Of a stretch of 64,000 nt of DNA, positions 26,070 to 34,195 are shown piece by piece. The position numbers and the translations under genes are program-made. The notes below the pieces were generated by a model that was not told where the DNA came from, made no database searches, and saw nothing but the letters and a program-made list of their open reading frames with translations. Positions within the stretch are counted from its first letter, which is position 1; each line of letters opens with the position of its first letter. The DNA lies in NCBI GenBank assembly GCA_044508215.1, contig JBIQID010000001.1:41046-105045 (forward strand), written 5' to 3'. This DNA comes from JAEZFI01 sp044508215. Lineage in GTDB: Bacteria > Actinomycetota > Acidimicrobiia > Acidimicrobiales > Microtrichaceae.

Positions 26070-26336
26070 CTACTGGAGCTCGGCTGCGGGCTCGACGACG
26101 TGGTCGGGGTCGAGCAGGTACGCAGGGGTACCCATGTCGACCTCCGAACCGAGCGACAGGCGCGTCGCGAAGCCGTCGGCGTCGAGGTCGAAGCAGACGC
26201 GCTGGCCCTGGCGCAGCATCCGGAAGACGCTGCCCTCGAGGGCGTCGCGGGCCAGTTCGAACTCAGCGAGGTCGGTGTCGCGGAGGACGGCGCCGGTTCC
26301 CGTGCCGGGGTCGTACGTCGTGATCACGCCCTGCAC
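26070..26336 (-). CDS. Cold-shock-like OB-fold protein
   Basis: The 88-residue protein begins MQGVITTYDPGTGTGAVLRD, like the first strands of cold-shock proteins (GxVxxFDxxxGxGxI). It continues with LRQGQRVCFDLDADG, like the GQxVxFD strand. The aromatic RNA-binding residues of true CspA are mostly missing, so nucleic-acid binding is uncertain. Unlike CspA it has an acidic tail. GAGGAGGG is 4 bases before the GTG start. It is 10 bases downstream of rpmB on the same strand and probably cotranscribed. Confidence 0.6.
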   Translation of the reverse strand: MQGVITTYDPGTGTGAVLRDTDLAEFELARDALEGSVFRMLRQGQRVCFDLDADGFATRLSLGSEVDMGTPAYLLDPDHVVEPAAELQ

Positions 26337-26346
26337 GTCGCCCTCC

Positions 26347-26553
26347 TCAGGCCGAGGTGCGGGCGAGCGGCTTGGCGACCTTGCCGGACTTCAGGCAGCC
26401 GGTGCACACGTTCACGCGGCGCGGCGAGCCGTTGACGATCGCGCGGACACGCTGGATGTTCGGGTTCCAGCGGCGCTTCGTGCGGCGATGCGAGTGGCTC
26501 ACCGACATGCCGAAGCTGGGCTTCTTGTTGCAGATCTCACAGACCGAGGCCAT
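26347..26553 (-). CDS. rpmB: 50S ribosomal protein L28
   Basis: This 68-residue protein starts MASVCEICNKKPSFGMSVSHS and has the L28 core RRTKRRWNPNIQ and VCTGCLKSGKV. The Cys pairs CEIC and CTGC are of the zinc-binding type. It is a structural protein of the large ribosomal subunit. The gene is divergent from the FakA-like gene, as in many Gram-positive bacteria. Confidence 0.95.
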   Translation of the reverse strand: MASVCEICNKKPSFGMSVSHSHRRTKRRWNPNIQRVRAIVNGSPRRVNVCTGCLKSGKVAKPLARTSA

Positions 26554-26629
26554 CGAACGCGCTCCAGAGCTGGGGGGCGTCGAACACAGCGGACGCCCGG
26601 TGGGCGACCACGGTAGCAGCCCCTCCGAT

Positions 26630-26654
26630 GGCACCTCAAAGTACGTGAGGTGCC
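26630..26654. promoter_or_regulatory. Palindrome between rpmB and the FakA-like gene
   Basis: A perfect 9-base inverted repeat, GGCACCTCA-AAGTACG-TGAGGTGCC, lies in the 214-base divergent intergenic region. The spacing fits a dimeric repressor operator. The rest of the region shows no gene. Confidence 0.5.
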
Positions 26655-26754
26655 CCGCTCGCCTCTCGGAACGATCGGCCGAAGCGATGCAAGCGCCGAG
26701 CGCGATCGCGCCGAGCGAGGACCGCGGCGGCGCTGGCCCGGCCCATGACGGAAG

Positions 26755-26760
26755 TAGCGT
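26755..26760 (+). promoter_or_regulatory. -10 element (TAGCGT) of the FakA-like/recG operon
   Basis: TAGCGT is 7 bases before the GTG at 26768; leaderless arrangement. Confidence 0.5.
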
Positions 26761-26767
26761 CCGGCGG

Positions 26768-27667
26768 GTGAGCGCCACCACCACCTGGGACGCCGCCGCC
26801 CTCGTCGACGCACTGGTCGCCGCGGCCGCCGCGGTCGAGGCGCAGGCCGAGGGGCTCGACCGCCTCGACGAGGTCGACGACGCGGACTGCGGGCGCAACC
26901 TCTCCGCCACGATGGCGGCGGTGGTCGACGCGGCGAAGCGCGCACCGCTCTCCCTCGGCCCGGTGCTGTCGGCCGTGTCGTCGGTCGAGGGGACCGGCTT
27001 CGCGGGCCGCCTCGTCGTGGCGCTGCTCGGGGGCTTCTCCGAGGCGATGGCGGCGCACGACCGCGTCGACGGGCTGCGCCTGGCCCTGGCGCTCGAGGCG
27101 GGATCCGATCGCGTCGGCGAGCTGGCGGCCGTCTCGCCTGGATCGCCCATCTGCGCGGTGGCGCTCGCCGGAGCCACCGCCGCGCTCGCGAGGGCCGACC
27201 ACGACGGCACGTTGGCCGAGGTGGCGCGCGATGCAGCCGAGGCGGCCATGGACGCGCTCGAGACCACCCACGCCGACGCCGGGCGACAGGCGGACGCCGG
27301 GTTGGTCGACGCTGGTGCCGCCGGGTGGACCGTGGTGCTCGACGCACTCGCCGCCGCGGCCGGAGCCTGGGACGACGCCGAGCACGAGGGGGCAGACGTC
27401 GACCCCGACCCCTTCGGTCAGCGGTACGAGGTCAGCCTGGCGCTCCGCTCGCTCGACGGTTCCCAGGTGGAGCGGCTGGTGGCGGTGTGGTCGACCCTCG
27501 GCGACGAGGTCGATGTCGTCGCTGCCGACGACGACACCTGGGACGCCTCGGTCGCCACCGACGACATCGGTGCGGTCATCGAGGCAGCGCTGGCCTTCGG
27601 CCGGCCGTCGAGGATCCGCGTGGAGGACCGGAGGGACAGCAGACCGACCGGTGGAGCGGGACGGTGA
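26768..27667 (+). CDS. Degenerate, shortened FakA/YloV-like DAK2 protein
   Basis: The 299-residue protein occupies the usual place of the FakA-like gene between rpmB and recG. Residues 1-195 match the DhaL-like kinase domain, but the metal loop is DEVDDADCGRNL instead of the canonical PDGDTGTN form and the GNSG nucleotide motif reads GTGFAGRL. Residues 215-290 match the FakA middle domain (YEVSLALRSLD, GAVIEAALAFG), where the usual VHTDD is VATDD. The final FakA domain of about 230 residues is absent. It may be a non-catalytic relic or an accessory protein. The stop overlaps recG (GTGA). Confidence 0.7.
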   Translation: MSATTTWDAAALVDALVAAAAAVEAQAEGLDRLDEVDDADCGRNLSATMAAVVDAAKRAPLSLGPVLSAVSSVEGTGFAGRLVVALLGGFSEAMAAHDRVDGLRLALALEAGSDRVGELAAVSPGSPICAVALAGATAALARADHDGTLAEVARDAAEAAMDALETTHADAGRQADAGLVDAGAAGWTVVLDALAAAAGAWDDAEHEGADVDPDPFGQRYEVSLALRSLDGSQVERLVAVWSTLGDEVDVVAADDDTWDASVATDDIGAVIEAALAFGRPSRIRVEDRRDSRPTGGAGR

Positions 27668-29817
27668 CCGACCGGCCGATCACGCTCCGCGACCTCGACG
27701 CCAAGGCGGTCGACTCGCTCACCGGTGTGGGTCCGAAGAAGCTCACCGCGCTCCGCTCGATGGGCATCGAGACCGTGTTGGACGTGTTGATGCACTACCC
27801 CCGCCGCTACCTCGACCGCACCAAGCAGGCCCGCATCTCCGAGCTCGCGCCCGGCGACGTGGCGATGGTGCTGGGCACCGTGTCGCGCACGGACAGCCGA
27901 CGGGTCAGGGGCGGTCGAGTGATGGTGAACACGACGGTGCGGGACGGCTCCGGCGTGCTGCGGGTCTCGTTCTTCAACCAGGCGTGGCGCGAGCGGCAGC
28001 TCACCCCCGGCACCGAGGCGGTGTTCTTCGGGAAGGTCGAGCTGTTCGGCGGATCACGGCAGATGACCAACCCCGTGGTCGACCTCGTCGGGAACCGCAC
28101 CGGCCGGATCATCCCCGTGTACCCGCAGTCGGAGCGGTCGGGTGTCTCCACGTGGGAGCTGGCCGACCTCGCCGCGCAGGTCCTCCGGCGCAGCCAGCCC
28201 CGAGGTCTCGCCGATCCCGTCCCGGCCGAGCTGATCCGTCGACTGGGCCTCATCGAACGCGTCCGCGCGTTCCGGCAGATCCACGAGCCCGAGTCGATGG
28301 CCGACACCGTGGAAGCTCGCCGCCGCCTGGTGTTCGACGAGCTGCTCCGCCTGCAGGTCGCGCTGGTCCACCGGAAGGTGACGATCGAGCGGAACTCGGT
28401 GGGGATCGCCCACGCGGTGGAACCCGGGGCGGGGGTGGCGCCGGGCTTGGTCGACGCGGCGATCGAGTCGTTCGGCTTCGACCTCACGGGCGCCCAGCGG
28501 CGGGTCATCTCCGAGATCGAGGCCGACCTCGCCCGTCCGCGGCCGATGCACCGCCTGGTCCAGGGCGACGTCGGTTCGGGCAAGACCGCGGTGGCGCTCA
28601 CCGCGCTGCTCACCGCGGTGCAGGGAGGCCACCAGGGCGCGTTCATGGCACCCACCGAGGTGCTGGCCGAGCAGCACGCCCGCAGCCTCCGCGCTGCGCT
28701 CGAGGGTCTGGTCGTGCGGTCGGAGGGCACCCTGCTGCCGGAGCGGCCCTTGCACCTCGCGCTCCTCACCAACCGTGTCCCGGCGGCCGAGCGCCGGCGG
28801 ATCCTCGCCGGACTGGCCGACGGCAGCGTCGACCTGGCGGTGGGCACCCACGCGCTGATCCAGGACGCCGTGAAGTTCCGTTCCCTCGGGGTGGTCGTGA
28901 TCGACGAACAGCACCGCTTCGGCGTGGAGCAGCGCGACGCCCTGCGCGCCACGAACGACGACGGCACGGTGCCCGACGTGCTGGTGATGACCGCCACGCC
29001 GATCCCGCGCACAGCAGCCATGACGGTCTACGGCGACCTCGACGTGTCCGTCCTCGACGAGCTGCCACCGGGACGGACGCCCATCTCCACCCACCGCGTC
29101 GACACCGCCGCGAGCGAGGAGGCGATGTGGGACGCCGTGCGCGCCCAGATCGCGGAAGGGCGGCAGGCGTACGTCGTGTGCCCGCTCGTGGAGGATTCGC
29201 CCAAGCTCGAGGTCGCATCGGCGACCGAGACGCACGAGCGGCTGGCGGCAGGGGAGCTGGCCGGGCTCCGCGTCGGGCTCCTGCACGGCCGGATGAAGGG
29301 CGACGAGAAGGACGTGGTGATGGACCGCTTCCGGGCCGGCGACCTGGACGCGCTGGTGGCCACCACGGTGATCGAGGTCGGCGTGGACGTGCCGAACGCC
29401 ACGATCATGGTGATCCTCGACTCCGATCGGTTCGGCATCGCTCAGCTCCACCAGCTCCGTGGGCGGGTGGGCCGTGGCGTGCACGCCTCGTCGTGCTACC
29501 TCGTGGCAGGGGAGGAGATCACGGGCGAGGCGTCAGAGCGCCTCGACGCCATGGTGCGCACGACCGACGGGTTCGAGCTGGCGGAGGTCGACCTCGACCT
29601 CCGCGGCGAGGGCACGATCCTCGGTGAGCGCCAGAAGGGCCGCAACGACCTGCGCCTCGCGTCGCTGCGACGGGATCGCGAATGGGTCGAGCGGGCCCGT
29701 CAGGTGGCGATCGAGCTGGTGGGCGACGGTTCGGGCCTCGCGTCGCTGCCCCTGCTGGCCGACGAGGTGGAGCTGTTCCTGGCGGAGGGCGACACCGAGT
29801 TCCTGCTCAAGAACTGA
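27664..29817 (+). CDS. recG: ATP-dependent DNA helicase RecG
   Basis: The 717-residue protein has the full RecG layout: an N-terminal wedge/OB domain (about residues 1-160; LTGVGPKKLTALRSMGI), then the helicase core with Walker A VQGDVGSGKTAVA, MAPTEVLAEQH, VIDEQHRFGVEQR, MTATPIPRT and the C-terminal QLRGRVGRG. It remodels stalled replication forks and Holliday junctions. Its GTG start overlaps the upstream stop, so it is translationally coupled. Confidence 0.96.
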   Translation: MTDRPITLRDLDAKAVDSLTGVGPKKLTALRSMGIETVLDVLMHYPRRYLDRTKQARISELAPGDVAMVLGTVSRTDSRRVRGGRVMVNTTVRDGSGVLRVSFFNQAWRERQLTPGTEAVFFGKVELFGGSRQMTNPVVDLVGNRTGRIIPVYPQSERSGVSTWELADLAAQVLRRSQPRGLADPVPAELIRRLGLIERVRAFRQIHEPESMADTVEARRRLVFDELLRLQVALVHRKVTIERNSVGIAHAVEPGAGVAPGLVDAAIESFGFDLTGAQRRVISEIEADLARPRPMHRLVQGDVGSGKTAVALTALLTAVQGGHQGAFMAPTEVLAEQHARSLRAALEGLVVRSEGTLLPERPLHLALLTNRVPAAERRRILAGLADGSVDLAVGTHALIQDAVKFRSLGVVVIDEQHRFGVEQRDALRATNDDGTVPDVLVMTATPIPRTAAMTVYGDLDVSVLDELPPGRTPISTHRVDTAASEEAMWDAVRAQIAEGRQAYVVCPLVEDSPKLEVASATETHERLAAGELAGLRVGLLHGRMKGDEKDVVMDRFRAGDLDALVATTVIEVGVDVPNATIMVILDSDRFGIAQLHQLRGRVGRGVHASSCYLVAGEEITGEASERLDAMVRTTDGFELAEVDLDLRGEGTILGERQKGRNDLRLASLRRDREWVERARQVAIELVGDGSGLASLPLLADEVELFLAEGDTEFLLKN

Positions 29818-29860
29818 TGGTCGTGGGCGAGACGAGCTGGAGCGACCTGCACAGGCAGGG

Positions 29861-30052
29861 TCAGAGGTCTTCCTCGGCGAGCTCGACGTCCCAGCGGTCG
29901 TTGCAGTCCTCGCACCGGTACGCGGCGATGACGGTGCCGGTCCCCGGGTCGCCCGGCTCGGCAGCGGCGGCATCGTCCCGGACGGAGAGCAGGTGGCACA
30001 CCCCGCCGCAGTCGATGCAGGTGATCGTCTCCGGAGCGTCGATGCCGATCAC
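29861..30052 (-). CDS. Small zinc-ribbon-like protein
   Basis: A 63-residue protein from GTG 30052 with two Cys pairs, CIDC near residue 12 and CEDC near residue 49, spaced like a treble-clef or zinc ribbon. The C-terminus is DRWDVELAEEDL. It is on the strand opposite to recG and rsmD. Family not recognised; a nucleic-acid or protein-binding role is only inference. Confidence 0.55.
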   Translation of the reverse strand: MIGIDAPETITCIDCGGVCHLLSVRDDAAAAEPGDPGTGTVIAAYRCEDCNDRWDVELAEEDL

Positions 30053-30091
30053 CCTACCCAGGGTGGGCTGCCTCCCGACCGAGGACTGCTC

Positions 30092-30640
30092 GTGAGGGTC
30101 GTGGCAGGGACCGCCAGAGGGCGTCGCCTCGTGGCACCTCGGGGAAGCTCCACCCGCCCCACCTCCGACCGGGCCCGCGAGGCGGTGTTCAACGCGCTCG
30201 GCTCCCTCGACGCGATCCGGGACGCGGTGGTGTGGGACCTCTGGTGCGGCTCCGGGGCGCTCGGGATCGAGGCGCTCAGCCGCGGCGCCGCGCGTGCGCA
30301 CTTCGTCGACCGCGACCGCGCCGCGGTTGCGGCGGTGCGGGAGAACCTCGAGACCTGCGGCTTCGAGGGCCAGGCGTCGGTGCACCGGACCGAGGCGCTC
30401 GACTGGGTGCGCGCGCAGCCCGGGACCGCCGACCTGGTCCTGGCCGACCCTCCCTACGGCGACGACCCGTGGAGCGAGCTCGTGGAGGCGCTGCGCTGTC
30501 GCTGGCTGGTCGCAGAGGCCGACAGGCCGGTCGAACCCGGCGCCCGGTTCGAGGTGGTCCGGCAGCGCCGCTACGGCGCCGCGTGGGTGACGATCGCCCG
30601 CTGCGTGGAGGCCGAAGGGGAGCAGGTCGACGGCAGCTGA
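30092..30640 (+). CDS. rsmD: 16S rRNA (guanine966-N2)-methyltransferase RsmD
   Basis: The 182-residue protein starts VRVVAGTARGRRLVAPRG and has the RsmD signature RPTSDRAREAVFN, the SAM-binding DLWCGSGALGIEALSRGA and the catalytic motif ADPPYG. It methylates G966 (E. coli numbering) in 16S rRNA. The neighbour coaD is the usual partner. The GTG at 30092 is used because the conserved N-terminus begins there. Confidence 0.93.
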   Translation: MRVVAGTARGRRLVAPRGSSTRPTSDRAREAVFNALGSLDAIRDAVVWDLWCGSGALGIEALSRGAARAHFVDRDRAAVAAVRENLETCGFEGQASVHRTEALDWVRAQPGTADLVLADPPYGDDPWSELVEALRCRWLVAEADRPVEPGARFEVVRQRRYGAAWVTIARCVEAEGEQVDGS

Positions 30641-30733
30641 GGGATGTTGCGGGCGTCCGTCCGCAGCGCACTACCGTGATCGTCGGCGGCCGACCGCGCC
30701 GTTCGTCCCTCGATCATTCCGCCGGGAGCCTCT

Positions 30734-31213
30734 GTGACCGTCGTCCTCTACCCGGGCTCGTTCGATCCGATCCACAACGGCCACGTGGAGGTCATCGAGA
30801 CCGCGGCACGCCTCTTCGACCAGGTGGTCGTCGCCTCGGTCCGCAACCCTCAGAAGGGTGAACCGCTGTTCTCGCTCGACGAGCGCCAGGAGCTCATCCG
30901 TGAGGCCTGCAGCCACCTCGACAACGTGCGCGTGACCATGTTCTCGTCGCTCGTCGTGGACCTCGCCCGCGACGTCGGGGCCAACTTCATCGTGAAGGGC
31001 CTCCGAGCGGTCAGCGACTTCGAGTCCGAACTGCAGATGGCACAGATGAACAAGGCGATCAGCGGGGTGGACACGATGTTCATCCCCACCACGTCGTCCT
31101 ACTCGTTCCTGGCGTCGAAGCTCATCCGCGAGGTGGCCCGCTTCGGTGGGGACATCGATTCGATGGTCCCGACCTGCGTGGCGGCACGCCTGAAGGAGCG
31201 ATCGGACCGATGA
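30734..31213 (+). CDS. coaD: Phosphopantetheine adenylyltransferase
   Basis: The 159-residue protein has the nucleotidyltransferase motif YPGSFDPIHNGHVEVI, the LVVDLARDVGANFIVKGLR strand-helix and the TSSYSFLASKLIREV segment typical of CoaD. It forms dephospho-CoA from 4'-phosphopantetheine. The GTG start is at 30734; a possible -10 TACCGT lies 57 bases upstream. The stop overlaps the next start (ATGA). Confidence 0.96.
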   Translation: MTVVLYPGSFDPIHNGHVEVIETAARLFDQVVVASVRNPQKGEPLFSLDERQELIREACSHLDNVRVTMFSSLVVDLARDVGANFIVKGLRAVSDFESELQMAQMNKAISGVDTMFIPTTSSYSFLASKLIREVARFGGDIDSMVPTCVAARLKERSDR

Positions 31214-31755
31214 CCGAGACCGATCGCGACGAGGGCTTCGGGCCCCCGCACACCGAGGACATCCTCCGTGACCTCTTCGAGATGGTCGAGAACGCTCGCA
31301 ACCTCCCGATGTCCACGTCGGTGCGCATCGAGCGCGAGGAGGCCCTCGACCTGATCGAGGCGGCGATCGAGCGGCTGCCCGAGGAGCTGCGCGCCGCCCG
31401 GTGGCTGCTCAAGGGGCGCGACGACTTCCGTGCACGCACGGCCCGCGAGGCACAGGACGTGATCGACACCGCCACCGAGACCGCTGCGCGGATGGTCGCC
31501 CGCACCGAGCTCGTGAAGGCCGCCGAGGCCTCGGCCCGCCAGATCGTCGACGACGCCGAGACCAGGGCCCGGCAGATGATGCGCGAGGCCGAGGACTACT
31601 GCGACCAGAAGTTGGCGAGCTTCCAGGTGGTCCTCGAGAAGACCCAGCGCACCGTCGCCGCCGGTCGTGAGCGCCTCGCCGCCACAGTCGAGGAGATCGA
31701 GCTGGCCCCTGCCGACGACCTCGGCGCCGAGTTCTTCGACGCCGATCCGGAGTGA
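31210..31755 (+). CDS. SepIVA-like coiled-coil protein
   Basis: The 181-residue, highly charged protein is mostly alpha-helical with heptads from about residue 70 to 160 (ETAARMVARTELVKAAEASARQ and EDYCDQKLASFQVVLEKTQ, given here as landmarks). An N-terminal DILRDLFEMVENARNLPMS resembles the DivIVA-type start. In mycobacteria the gene beside DUF177 and rnc is SepIVA, a divisome coiled-coil protein; position and character suggest the same role here, though sequence alone does not prove it. It overlaps coaD and the DUF177 gene by 4 bases each. Confidence 0.65.
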   Translation: MTETDRDEGFGPPHTEDILRDLFEMVENARNLPMSTSVRIEREEALDLIEAAIERLPEELRAARWLLKGRDDFRARTAREAQDVIDTATETAARMVARTELVKAAEASARQIVDDAETRARQMMREAEDYCDQKLASFQVVLEKTQRTVAAGRERLAATVEEIELAPADDLGAEFFDADPE

Positions 31756-32315
31756 CCGTGCCGGCGTCGGCGTCACGTTCGGGTGACCGGCCCATCGTCG
31801 ACGTCGCCGACCTGCGCCGCCGGCTGGGGGAGCGCCGGGAGGTCACCCGCTCCCTGCGCTTCGACGACGCGCTTCGCGTCGGCTCCACCGAGGTCCCGGC
31901 TGGCGAAGATGTCGAGGTCGACCTCGTGCTCGAGTCGATCGCCGGTGGGATCTCTGCCTCCGGGCACGTCCGGACGGGTTGGACGGGGGAGTGCCGCCGC
32001 TGCCTCGAAGAGGTGCGCGGCAGCCTCGAGGTCTCGGTCTCCGAGACCTTCACCGACCAGGTGCAGGAGGGGGAGACGTATCCGATCGAGGGCGACTCCA
32101 TCGACCTGACCGAGCTGGCCCGCGACGCGGTGCTGCTCGACCTCCCGCCCGCCCCGTTGTGCAGCGAGGACTGCGCCGGGCCAGTGCCCGAGCGCTTCGC
32201 CGTCACCGTCGAGGCCGACGAGGAGGAACCCGCCGAGCCGCCCCGCGATCCAAGGTGGGCGGCGCTCGACGTGCTCCGCGAGCCCGAACCCGGCCAGCCG
32301 GGCTCCGGCGAGTGA
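31752..32315 (+). CDS. DUF177 (YceD) family protein
   Basis: The 187-residue protein shows the DUF177 pattern: a central Cys-containing GWTGECRRCLEEVRG, then the acidic DSIDLTELARDAVLLDLPPAPLCSEDC with the second Cys motif. The gene nearly always precedes rpmF, as here; YceD has been linked to 23S rRNA accumulation and ribosome assembly. The GTG start overlaps the upstream stop. A tandem repeat fills most of the gap before rpmF. Confidence 0.9.
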   Translation: MTVPASASRSGDRPIVDVADLRRRLGERREVTRSLRFDDALRVGSTEVPAGEDVEVDLVLESIAGGISASGHVRTGWTGECRRCLEEVRGSLEVSVSETFTDQVQEGETYPIEGDSIDLTELARDAVLLDLPPAPLCSEDCAGPVPERFAVTVEADEEEPAEPPRDPRWAALDVLREPEPGQPGSGE

Positions 32316-32348
32316 CCTCGGCGCCACCGGGTTCCCCTCGAGGATCGC

Positions 32349-32473
32349 GACAGTCAGGATCTTCGGCGCTTGCCGCCCAACTTCGTGACAGTCGCGTTCT
32401 TCCGGGGCTCGAACTTCGTGACAGTCCGGATCTTCGGCGCTTGCCGCCCAACTTCGTGACAGTCGCGTTCTTC
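32349..32473. repeat. Tandem repeat of a 54-base unit between DUF177 and rpmF
   Basis: Two nearly identical 54-base units start with GACAGTC(A/C)GGATCTTCGG at 32349 and 32420 (period 71) and end GACAGTCGCGTTCTTC. Each contains the small stem GGCG-CTTGC-CGCC. The core GATCGCGACAGTC just upstream is the reverse complement of the unit repeated at 59636-59781. The remainder of this 291-base intergenic stretch holds only a possible -10 (TAGCCT near 32522) for rpmF. Confidence 0.75.
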
Positions 32474-32606
32474 GACGAGTGACGGTGCGGGCCGATTTCG
32501 CCGATCGGCGTTCGTGCCGCTAGCCTCTCTCCTCCGCGTCGCCACGTGGCGCGCCCCTCGAACCGCCTGGAGCGTCCGGGCACCGACCTCCCGTCCAGGA
32601 GCCACC

Positions 32607-32786
32607 ATGGCCGTTCCGAAGAAGAAGACGTCGAAGTCGAAGAGCCGCAGCCGTCGTTCCTCGGCGTGGCGGCTGGATCTTCCTGCACGCAGCCTCTGCC
32701 CCCGCTGCGGCATCACCAAGCTGCCCCACGTCGTCTGTGGGAACTGCGGCTGGTACCACGGCCGCCAGGCCATCGACGTCGACTGA
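32607..32786 (+). CDS. rpmF: 50S ribosomal protein L32
   Basis: This 59-residue protein starts MAVPKKKTSKSKSRSRRS and has the zinc Cys pairs CPRCG and CGNCG, followed by WYHGRQ. It is the zinc-binding form of L32. The gene sits in the conserved DUF177-rpmF-acp-rnc order. The stop codon lies inside the first unit of a 71-base tandem repeat. Confidence 0.97.
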   Translation: MAVPKKKTSKSKSRSRRSSAWRLDLPARSLCPRCGITKLPHVVCGNCGWYHGRQAIDVD

Positions 32787-32913
32787 CCTTCACGGTCTCG
32801 GTCGCTCCGCTCCGTTTCGCTCGCAAGCTCGCTTCGTCGGCTGCGCTCCTCGACTGACCTTCACGGTCTCGGTCGCTCCGCTCCGTTTCGCTCGCAGGCT
32901 CGCTTCGTCGGCT
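32781..32913. repeat. 71-base direct repeat overlapping the rpmF stop
   Basis: Unit 1 is 32781-32851 and unit 2 is 32852-32913 (truncated at the end). Each starts GACTGACCTTCACGG, so the second copy duplicates the last bases and stop codon of rpmF. The two copies differ by one base (CGCAAGC/CGCAGGC) before they diverge. The unit is rich in CGCTCCG and TTCGCTCG motifs. Confidence 0.8.
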
Positions 32914-33173
32914 CTGGCGCGCACGTTGAGCTGGGCGATTCGCGAACCCCGTTCAACTTTTCGTGGCCCGAGGTCCCGCTCGGAGGGTTGATCTCGCACG
33001 GTCGGGGACCGTTCGTTCGAGTTCTTCAGTGGGATCCGGCGAGATAAGCGACACCTCGCCCCCTTTCAAGCCATCCTGCACCGTCGGTAGGGTTCGGCTA
33101 TGATCCGGTTCCGCCGCGTCGGCACTGGGCCCGAGACCACTCGGATGAGTCGACGCGCTGCCCAGGAGAGCTG
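32914..33173. other. Intergenic stretch before the acp gene
   Basis: No gene is seen. It holds a likely promoter at 33064-33104 and a 69-base leader ending in AGGAGAG, the ribosome binding site of the TTG-started acp gene. Confidence 0.5.
33064..33104 (+). promoter_or_regulatory. Promoter of the acp-rnc-fpg-smc operon
   Basis: TTTCAA (33064-33069) is 18 bases before TAGGGT (33088-33093); a second -10 candidate, TATGAT, lies at 33099-33104. Either would give a leader of about 60 bases. Confidence 0.45.
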
Positions 33174-33461
33174 TTGCCCGCGGAGACCCACACGCACAGG
33201 AACCCCATCGACCGTGACGCGGTCGTGGCGATCGTGATCGAGCGGACCGCCGACGTCGCAGGGGTCGACCCCGAGGAGGTCAGCGAGTCCACCAGCTTCG
33301 CCGACCTCCGGCTCGACACGCTGGGCATCCTCGAGCTGGCCGAGGCGATCGAGGACGAGCTGGGCGAGCGGACCGTCGGTCTCCAGATCGACGACGACGA
33401 CCTCGTCGAGCTCGTCTCGGTGGGAGAGACCGTCGACTACGTGCTGCGCCGGCTCGGGTGA
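33174..33461 (+). CDS. Acyl-carrier-protein-like protein with Thr at the prosthetic-group site
   Basis: A 95-residue acidic helical protein in the position of acpP (between rpmF and rnc). It aligns with carrier proteins as FADLRLDTLGILELAEAIEDEL, where carriers have DSL followed by a helix. The phosphopantetheine Ser is replaced by Thr49 (codon ACG), so it may be an apo or non-acylated carrier. The rest of the fold, including the acidic helix II and C-terminal helix, is kept. Start TTG at 33174 with AGGAG upstream. The stop overlaps rnc (GTGA). Confidence 0.75.
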   Translation: MPAETHTHRNPIDRDAVVAIVIERTADVAGVDPEEVSESTSFADLRLDTLGILELAEAIEDELGERTVGLQIDDDDLVELVSVGETVDYVLRRLG

Positions 33462-34195
33462 CGCACGTGGAGACGACGGAGTTGGAGGCGCTGGCCGAGC
33501 GCATCGGGCATGCCTTCGAAGACCTGAGCCTGCTCGAGCTGGCCATGCGGCACCGGTCGTGGTGCTCGGAGAACGGCAGCGTCGAGTCGAACGAGCGCCT
33601 CGAGTTCCTGGGTGACGCCGTGCTGGGCCTGGTGGTGACCGACCGGCTGTTCCACTCGATGCCCGACGCCCCCGAAGGGATCCTCGCCCGGCTCCGCGCC
33701 GAGCTGGTGAACGGCCGGACCCTGTCCGAGGTCGCCCGTGGCATCGACCTGGGGCCCACCCTCCTCCTCGGCCGCGGCGAGCAATCCACGGGCGGCGCCG
33801 ACAAGGCGTCGATCCTGGCCGACGCGCTCGAGGCCCTGATCGGGGCGGTGTACCTCGACGCCGGCATGGAAGCCGCACGATCCGTCGTGCTCGGCCTGCT
33901 GGCCGGCACCCTCACGGTCGTCGAGACCGGTGAGTTCAGCGACTACAAGTCGAGGCTGCAGGAGCTCGCCGCGGCGAGCGGAGTGGGACCGCCCAGCTAC
34001 GACGTCTCCGAGACCGGGCCGGACCACTCCAAGGAGTTCACCGCCACGGTCGAGCTGGCCGGTGCGCCTCGGGGGACGGGTGCCGGGCGTTCGAAGAAGG
34101 AGGCGGAGCAAGCGGCCGCCGAGATGGCGTGGCGGATCCTGGCCGCGACGAGCGACGACGAGCCCTCACGGGAGAACGGAACCGACCATGGCTGA
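33458..34195 (+). CDS. rnc: Ribonuclease III
   Basis: The 245-residue protein has the RNase III catalytic signature NERLEFLGDAVLGLVV, the second acidic motif ADALEALIGAVYLD, and a C-terminal double-stranded RNA binding domain (DYKSRLQELAAASG to the KKEAEQAAAEMAW helix). It processes rRNA precursors and structured RNAs. The GTG start overlaps the acp-like stop and the stop overlaps the next start by 8 bases. Confidence 0.97.
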   Translation: MTHVETTELEALAERIGHAFEDLSLLELAMRHRSWCSENGSVESNERLEFLGDAVLGLVVTDRLFHSMPDAPEGILARLRAELVNGRTLSEVARGIDLGPTLLLGRGEQSTGGADKASILADALEALIGAVYLDAGMEAARSVVLGLLAGTLTVVETGEFSDYKSRLQELAAASGVGPPSYDVSETGPDHSKEFTATVELAGAPRGTGAGRSKKEAEQAAAEMAWRILAATSDDEPSRENGTDHG

